Program-made: the position numbers and the translations under genes
NCBI GenBank assembly: GCA_964562925.1
Contig: CAZLVF010000001.1
Span: 1-64,000, forward strand
DNA length: 64,000 nucleotides
Source: CAVXDP01 sp964562925
Lineage (GTDB): Archaea > Thermoproteota > Bathyarchaeia > 40CM-2-53-6 > CAVXDP01
Direction of reading: 5' to 3'
Notes under the pieces: model-generated
Told to the model about the DNA's origin: nothing
Seen by the model: only the letters and a program-made list of their open reading frames with translations
Database searches by the model: none
Part shown: positions 59,098 through 64,000 of the stretch, piece by piece
How the letters are laid out: each line of letters starts with the position of its first letter
How positions within the stretch are numbered: position 1 is the stretch's first letter

Positions 59098-61863
59098 GTG
59101 GCTAGGCAATTGGCACTTTCGAGCGTGTCCGACAGTTTAAGAGGCTTCTTCTCCACCCGACGAAAAGAGGCTTTGAGCCTCCGGTTTCGAAGCCTCAAGT
59201 CCGCCTTGTCGGGGGTGCCAAAATCCACTATAATCCAGTTCACAACCTTGTCAATCATAGTCGCCTTGGCAGCAATTATGAGGCTTATGCCATTACGATG
59301 GGGAATCTACCTTTCTGAATTTGACCCGTATCATCAGTATAGAATGACGGACTACATAGTGAGGAACGGTTTTGCAGAATGGTTCAGTTGGCATGATGAC
59401 ATGAGCTGGTACCCTTGGGGACGAGATATGGCGATCACAAACTATCCCGGAGTCGCTTTCACAGGCGCAGCCCTCTACATGCTTGTTCGAGGCATCGGCC
59501 TAGACGTAACATTATATCAATTCTGCATCTTCTTTCCAATATTGTTTGGATCGGCCACCGTAGTCACGCTCTACTTCCTTGGAAAAGAGGTGTGGAGCAG
59601 GAGCGTCGCCCTCTTCTCAGCGCTCTTTTTGGCGTTCAGCGCATCACACATCTCCAGAACCTCGTTGGGATGGTATGATGATGAAACCATCGGCCTGTTC
59701 TCGATGATACTATTTTTCACTTTCTTCCTCAAGGCGATCTCTCCTGACAGGTCGCTTAGGTCATGCGTTATCTACTCTACGCTAGCCGGGCTTACACTGT
59801 CCTATCTAAGTTGGGGATGGGGCGCCTTTAGGTATCCGATGTCTCTTGTAGCGTTATTCACGTTCGTTCTCATATTAGCCCGTCGATACTCGCGAAGGCT
59901 CTTCATGGCCTATTCTATGACGTACGGACTTTCTCTATTCGTGGCGACTCAGCTTCCAAGGCTGGGCTTTGAGTTCTTAAAAGAATTTTCGACTATGGCA
60001 ATACTTGGAGTCTTCGTTCTTCTATGCGCCGCCGAGATCTACAGTTCTGCTGAGGATCTTCGTAACAAGATCTTGGTTACGGCGGTCTTTGCAGGCTTGC
60101 TGGCTATAGGAGGCGTGGTTCTCTGGCAGCTGGGACTTATCGCACCTTTGGGTGGAAAGTTCGCAGCTATATTGAATCCCTCGGCAAGGTTGGAGTTGCC
60201 TATCGTTGAGTCTGTGGCCGAGCATCGCCCAGCCACTTGGGCCTCATTCTTCTACGAGTTTGGGATAATGATTTTCCTAGGCGTCTTCGGCCTCTTCTTC
60301 GCCGCACAGCGAAGAAGGAATGGCGACATATTTCTAATAGTCTTCGGATTGTCATCCGTCTATTTCGCTGGGTCTCTTGTCCGTTTGACGCTACTACTCG
60401 CTCCAGTCTTCTGCATACTATCGGCTATAACGCTTGTTGAACTGGGGAAGCCTTCCGTCGACATAATGAGAGAGACAACGATCTTTCCGAAAAGGAAAGT
60501 TCGATTCACCACAAGGGTTGGAAAAGAGTTTGGAGTAGCTATAATCCTAATCCTGCTACTGGTTACTATGCCGACTTTCTATTACGCGACCGCATCGGCA
60601 TACTCTCCTGCAACGATAGTCACGTCGAGCATTCCTATAGCTCCAAAGGAAGGCGAGGAAGGAAGATACAAGGACTGGCTGGAAGCTCTGACATGGATGC
60701 GGGAGAATCTTCCCGAGAACGCTGTCGTATTCTCCTGGTGGGACTATGGGTACTGGATTACGACGGTTGCAGAGAGACGGTCGATGGCGGATAACGGAAC
60801 GATAAATGGAACTCAAGTAGCCATGATAGCACGCACCTTCCTATCAAATGAGACGAATGCCATCCCAGTGTTGAAGAGGTACGGAGTGACTCATGTAGCA
60901 ATATTCGTAACCTGGACTACCGGAGAACAGGGAACGATAAGCTACGTAGGCTTTGGAGAAGACAACAAATGGTACTGGATGGCGAAGATAGGAAACGGAA
61001 CCATATTCGAAGGCCAAAAGGTTATGTTCCGTGAACTGAGGGGCCCGGAAGAAACCCTGTTCAACAGGATCATCACTGTTGGGGACAGAGTTGTATCGAA
61101 CGAGACGATAGCCGATCGAGACGGAATCAAAGAGACCACGATGCTAGGCAAGTTGATAACCATGGCGCTAAACCCACGAGGCGGAGAGACATCAGACTAT
61201 TTCACACGGGTCTTCACATCTTCAAACAAGTTCGTCCTATTGTACGAGGTAAGTTACCTGAAGGCGACATCCCTCACGCTGCGACTGAACCGTTCAATGA
61301 TAGACTACGGAGAGAACGTTACGGCCTCCGGAGTCTTAACAGAGGTTGAGGGTGGGGGTCTAGGAGACAGGATCGTTCTTCTAGAGTATTCGACCGACAC
61401 GGGGAAAACTTGGGAGAAGCTTGTTGGAGTTCTGACCTTGCCGAATGGAACCTACCGGTACAACTGGAAGCCTGATGGGGGATCTTACCTGATCCTTGCA
61501 GTATGGGAAGGTGAAAAAGGCCAGTTTATCAGGTCTGTGAGCGAAAGCCAATCGTTGATTGTTCTGAGGAAGGAAAGCTCGATAACATTGATGCTCTCGT
61601 CAACAGCTGCAAAGGTTGGAGAACCAGTAGAGATAACGTCGACGCTCTCAGCGAGGTCGAGCTTCGGAACGTTGACGGTGGAGTACAGCGTGGACAAAGA
61701 GAACTGGAACACCATATTCTCAGGATCGCCAGTGGAAGGCGTCGTCTCAACCAAATGGACTCCAGAGGAGGCCGGAACATACTATATACGGGCCTCTTGG
61801 TCTGGAGATGCAGAGTACGATGCTGCTTCAAGCGAGATAGCCACATTGACGGTAGGAGCGTAG
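59098..61863 (+). CDS. aglB: Oligosaccharyltransferase AglB/STT3 with C-terminal Ig-like repeats
   Basis: The 921-aa enzyme transfers lipid-linked glycans to Asn in secreted proteins. It begins with a cytoplasmic basic region, then about 13 membrane spans; the first external loop has the metal-binding acidic motif in YLSEFDPYHQYR (Asp76), and SRTSLGWYDDETIGLFS supplies the second acidic site. The soluble domain carries SWWDYGYWIT (about 547), the Asn-sequon-binding motif. Residues about 720-921 are two repeated beta-sandwich modules (LTLRLNRSMIDYGENVTASG, then ITLMLSSTAAKVGEPVEITS), each ending with a WKPDGG/WTPEEAG turn, an extension most AglB proteins lack. Confidence 0.94.
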   Translation: MARQLALSSVSDSLRGFFSTRRKEALSLRFRSLKSALSGVPKSTIIQFTTLSIIVALAAIMRLMPLRWGIYLSEFDPYHQYRMTDYIVRNGFAEWFSWHDDMSWYPWGRDMAITNYPGVAFTGAALYMLVRGIGLDVTLYQFCIFFPILFGSATVVTLYFLGKEVWSRSVALFSALFLAFSASHISRTSLGWYDDETIGLFSMILFFTFFLKAISPDRSLRSCVIYSTLAGLTLSYLSWGWGAFRYPMSLVALFTFVLILARRYSRRLFMAYSMTYGLSLFVATQLPRLGFEFLKEFSTMAILGVFVLLCAAEIYSSAEDLRNKILVTAVFAGLLAIGGVVLWQLGLIAPLGGKFAAILNPSARLELPIVESVAEHRPATWASFFYEFGIMIFLGVFGLFFAAQRRRNGDIFLIVFGLSSVYFAGSLVRLTLLLAPVFCILSAITLVELGKPSVDIMRETTIFPKRKVRFTTRVGKEFGVAIILILLLVTMPTFYYATASAYSPATIVTSSIPIAPKEGEEGRYKDWLEALTWMRENLPENAVVFSWWDYGYWITTVAERRSMADNGTINGTQVAMIARTFLSNETNAIPVLKRYGVTHVAIFVTWTTGEQGTISYVGFGEDNKWYWMAKIGNGTIFEGQKVMFRELRGPEETLFNRIITVGDRVVSNETIADRDGIKETTMLGKLITMALNPRGGETSDYFTRVFTSSNKFVLLYEVSYLKATSLTLRLNRSMIDYGENVTASGVLTEVEGGGLGDRIVLLEYSTDTGKTWEKLVGVLTLPNGTYRYNWKPDGGSYLILAVWEGEKGQFIRSVSESQSLIVLRKESSITLMLSSTAAKVGEPVEITSTLSARSSFGTLTVEYSVDKENWNTIFSGSPVEGVVSTKWTPEEAGTYYIRASWSGDAEYDAASSEIATLTVGA

Positions 61864-61865
61864 GG

Positions 61866-62624
61866 CTAGGCTATGTAGGAGAACCGCTCTTCCAGCTTTC
61901 TCTCTCCGATCTCTTCCTCCAATCTTTCGGCCGCGTGTCTTATCTTCTCCTCAAGCTCCGACATTCTCTTGATCTCCTGCTCCAAATCGAGGTCTAGCTT
62001 GAGATCGAGCATTTGACTTAGAACAGCTAGGACGCTCTTGGCAGCTCTGGGATCTGGAACATAACCAACAGTCTCTCCAAGTAGACAGATTGCGTCTATA
62101 GCTTGCGACCCCGCCAACGGTAGTATGAGCCCTGCGACACCTACAATCGGAATACCCATCTTGTTGATGACTACTCCAAGCCTAGCCAACTCTTTGGACA
62201 GTTTGTTACTCGTGGCTGCGCCAATAACCTTAGGTTGGCTAGTCTCATTTGAGCTGTATCCACCCACAGTTATGAGGAGTCTGGCATTGTACTTGGCAGC
62301 GTACTCCACTATCTTCTCAGCTACCTCATACTGTCCGATCGCGCTCTGAGGTTGAGAGTCACCTGTAATTATCACGTATTCCTTCTTTCCATCTTCACTC
62401 TTGCAATAATAGAACTCGTTTCTAGGAAGCCTCGCCACACCGCGTCTATCTATCAGGGCATAGTAGGGGAAGTGTGGCGAGTGGAGAACAGCTATCTTCT
62501 TCGCCTTAGACTGTCGGATCAGATATGACGCGACGATTGTTCCGATAGAACCGAGGCCTGGCAATCCCTCTATGATCATAGGCTTATTCGGTTGGACTTT
62601 CCCTTCGTTGACGCATGTATTCAT
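61866..62624 (-). CDS. PAC2-family proteasome assembly chaperone-like protein
   Basis: The protein (about 252 aa from ATG 62624) has the PAC2 pattern PMIIEGLPGLGSIGTIVASY, ALLITVGGYSSNETS, VVINKMGIPIVGVAGLILP and CLLGETVGYVPDPRAAKSVL, and ends in a charged coiled coil (LDLDLEQEIKRMSELEEKI). PAC2 proteins (PbaB-like) help assemble the 20S proteasome or similar rings. The frame is open to 62660, which would overlap Nop10 further. It is the last gene of the L44e-S27e-aIF2alpha-Nop10 operon. Confidence 0.88.
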   Translation of the reverse strand: MNTCVNEGKVQPNKPMIIEGLPGLGSIGTIVASYLIRQSKAKKIAVLHSPHFPYYALIDRRGVARLPRNEFYYCKSEDGKKEYVIITGDSQPQSAIGQYEVAEKIVEYAAKYNARLLITVGGYSSNETSQPKVIGAATSNKLSKELARLGVVINKMGIPIVGVAGLILPLAGSQAIDAICLLGETVGYVPDPRAAKSVLAVLSQMLDLKLDLDLEQEIKRMSELEEKIRHAAERLEEEIGERKLEERFSYIA

Positions 62625-62781
62625 CTGGACGCTTCCCTTCATACGCCTTGTATTTGGCATACTTGTCGAAAGGTGAGAACCTTGCTGGATGGGGCGGCCT
62701 CGTCTCGGAGCCGCATTGAGGACATGTCTCCCTCAAAGTATAGAGAAAGCACTTGTCACAACGTCTTATCAGCCATTTCAA
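62584..62781 (-). CDS. nop10: H/ACA ribonucleoprotein subunit Nop10
   Basis: The 65-residue protein has the zinc ribbon (RRCDKCFLYTLRETCPQCG) and the linear tail with HPARFSPFDKYAKYK that binds Cbf5. It guides rRNA pseudouridylation with H/ACA RNAs. It overlaps the aIF2-alpha stop by 4 bp, the standard archaeal arrangement. Confidence 0.95.
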   Translation of the reverse strand: MKWLIRRCDKCFLYTLRETCPQCGSETRPPHPARFSPFDKYAKYKAYEGKRPDEYMRQRRESPTE

Positions 62782-63557
62782 GTGACCCGGCGTCCTTGTC
62801 CTCCAACATCATTTATCGTCACAAGGGCTTCATTCACAGCGTCGTTGAGGACGTTTTCCGCCTCAGTATAGTCTCTCGCCGTAATCTCTATTCTGTATCT
62901 AGGAGAACCTACTGCATAGACCCTTACTATTGTCCCTCGTGGCTTCCTTGCTTTCTCTGCAGTTTGAAGACTCTTCTTGATAAGATCGATGCCGTCAGGT
63001 TTGTAGCAGGTAAGTTCTACAATCGCGTTCAATCTGGCTTTTCCCGTCTTGATCTTGGTTCTTGCCACATCCACTAGAACCTTCGCCCAGCTTGGGTCCA
63101 CCCCGAGTTTTGTGAATGTCTCCTCGCCCTCTTCAACTGCCTCTTGGAACGCGTCATAGTATGTACCATATTTCTCAGAGATCAGTCTATAGAGGTTCTC
63201 GACCGATGTCGGATCCAACGCCAACTTTTCAAGTGCGCTCTTTAGAATAGCCTTCGCTTTCTTGTCTTTTTTCCACTCCAGTAACGTCTCTGCCTTCTCT
63301 CGACCGGTAACTCTTCTCAGCGATAGATCTACTTGACCCTTCTCAGCGTTTATCCTTAGAACCTTGAGAACGAGCTTTTGACCTTCTCTCACATGGTCTC
63401 TAATGTTTCTGACCCATGTCGACGATATCTCCGATATGTGGATTAGTCCTTCCTTACCCTTGTACTCGTCAAGGCTTACGTAGGCTCCGTAGTCTGTGAC
63501 CTTCGTTACAGAAGCTACAACGAGATCGCCTACGTCCGGGAACTCTGACGAAGAGAT
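62778..63557 (-). CDS. eif2a: Translation initiation factor aIF2 alpha; start appears to be ATC
   Basis: The factor has an N-terminal S1 domain (FPDVGDLVVASVTKVTDYGA, EGLIHISEISSTWV), a helical middle (ILKSALEKLALDPTSVENLY) and a C-terminal alpha/beta domain (PRGTIVRVYAVGSPRYRIEI). GTG 63392 is the first usual start, but it would delete most of the S1 domain, which is open and well conserved above it. The frame opens after the S27e stop (63573), and AAGGAGG there lies 8 bp before ATC 63557, giving 259 aa, the normal length. Either ATC is used or the base is a sequencing error for ATG. Confidence 0.92.
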   Translation of the reverse strand: MSSSEFPDVGDLVVASVTKVTDYGAYVSLDEYKGKEGLIHISEISSTWVRNIRDHVREGQKLVLKVLRINAEKGQVDLSLRRVTGREKAETLLEWKKDKKAKAILKSALEKLALDPTSVENLYRLISEKYGTYYDAFQEAVEEGEETFTKLGVDPSWAKVLVDVARTKIKTGKARLNAIVELTCYKPDGIDLIKKSLQTAEKARKPRGTIVRVYAVGSPRYRIEITARDYTEAENVLNDAVNEALVTINDVGGQGRRVT

Positions 63558-63572
63558 GCGTAGAGCCTCCTT

Positions 63573-63767
63573 CTACCCTAAGATCTGAAGAGTCTCGCCT
63601 TTTATCTCAGCTTTTCCCCCGCGTGGAACCGCCAAGGGTTCATCGCAGACGTTACATCTTACCTCCAGGGACACTCTATCGAAGACTATCTGCTCATTTC
63701 CACACTTGCCGCACTTTACTTTGACATAGACGCTCTCAGGCTTCGGGATCAACTCGTCACGTCTCAT
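63573..63767 (-). CDS. rps27e: Ribosomal protein S27e
   Basis: The 64-residue zinc-ribbon protein has VKVKCGKCGNEQIVFDR and VRCNVCDEPLAVPRGGKAE, four Cys as in the family. It lies between L44e and aIF2-alpha in the conserved archaeal operon; 7 bp separate it from L44e. Confidence 0.95.
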   Translation of the reverse strand: MRRDELIPKPESVYVKVKCGKCGNEQIVFDRVSLEVRCNVCDEPLAVPRGGKAEIKGETLQILG

Positions 63768-63774
63768 TCAAGCT

Positions 63775-63999
63775 CTAAGCTCCTATCTCAACCTTGCGAA
63801 GCCTGATTCCAAGTCTTGAAACTATAAACCCGCAAGATCTGCATTTCAACCTTAGCACCTGCTTCTTCGTGGTTTTCGCTGTCCTCTTTAGTTCAGGCCA
63901 TTTCTGTCCACCGTAACCATGCTTCTCACGTTCATGCCTCCGAACGCCAGCAGCCAGTGAACGTTCTTTGCCCTTCTTGTAAAGTGAGATGGAGTGTAC
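63775..63999 (-). CDS. rpl44e: Ribosomal protein L44e, partial (runs off window)
   Basis: The last 74 residues are present: VHSISLYKKGKERSLAAGVR, then HGYGGQKWPELKRTAKTTKK and LRLKCRSCGFIVSRLGIRLR before the stop at 63775-63777. This is the C-terminal part of L44e with the second zinc Cys pair; the N-terminal CxxC pair lies beyond position 64000. Confidence 0.93.
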   Translation of the reverse strand, partial: VHSISLYKKGKERSLAAGVRRHEREKHGYGGQKWPELKRTAKTTKKQVLRLKCRSCGFIVSRLGIRLRKVEIGA

Positions 64000-64000
64000 T

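Overview
This 64 kb window is archaeal chromosomal DNA from a draft, scaffolded genome: there are five runs of exactly 100 N. It carries ribosomal proteins found only in archaea and eukaryotes (L39e, L31e, L18a, S19e, S27e, L44e, P0, P1), eIF6, aIF2-alpha, Spt5, SecE, prefoldin, Nep1, Nob1, Nop10, RNase P protein 4, an archaeal AlaRS/LeuRS pair, an STT3/AglB oligosaccharyltransferase and CDP-archaeol synthase. Gene content, PEF-CTERM-like surface protein ends, AT-rich TATA boxes and tRNA introns at non-canonical positions suggest a member of the TACK group, perhaps Bathyarchaeia-like. That placement is an inference and was not tested by phylogeny.

Layout. 1-3.8 kb: a tRNA-Gly gene with two introns, decayed SIR2-like and OsmC genes, and a metal-type ArsR locus with Met/Gly-rich membrane proteins. 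3.4-8.1 kb: single genes (ROK kinase, Dps-like thioferritin, zincin-like protein, PDCD5-like paralogue, secreted PEF-CTERM-like protein). 8.1-15.3 kb: a conserved translation/ribosome-biogenesis cluster from Nep1 to FtsY, then ornithine carbamoyltransferase and D-aminoacyl-tRNA deacylase. 15.5-17.3 kb: small membrane proteins. 17.4-26.9 kb: SecE-Spt5-L11-L1-L10-L12, then AlaRS-LeuRS. 26.9-32.9 kb: tRNA-Arg, an AT-hook-like protein, DUF362 and DUF454 proteins, a two-subunit 2-oxoacid:ferredoxin oxidoreductase and a YbaK editing protein. 33.0-39.4 kb (minus strand): a complete trpEGDCFBA operon.

39.8-43.3 kb is the accessory part. A tRNA-Leu(UAA) gene with three introns serves as an integration site. 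The 13-bp 3' end of that tRNA is repeated 3,092 bp downstream, and both copies are followed by the start of a tyrosine-recombinase gene. Between them lie three small helix-turn-helix proteins, an unrecognised 295-aa protein with a wHTH-like start and a possible nuclease-like core, and a Swt1-type HEPN protein translationally coupled to one of the HTH genes. This is the best candidate for an undescribed toxin-antitoxin or defence module.

43.3-64 kb returns to core genes: E1-like/MoaD/MoaE with an ABC-2 exporter between them, a PUA-NSUN RNA methyltransferase, a GfcR-like regulator, OGG1-type glycosylase, Nob1, NAD kinase, RadB-like ATPase, CarS, glycine-cleavage T and H proteins, IleRS, AglB with two C-terminal Ig-like modules, and the conserved L44e-S27e-aIF2alpha-Nop10-PAC2 operon cut by the window end. 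Two core genes, trpE and aIF2-alpha, have no ATG/GTG/TTG start that would give a full-length protein.
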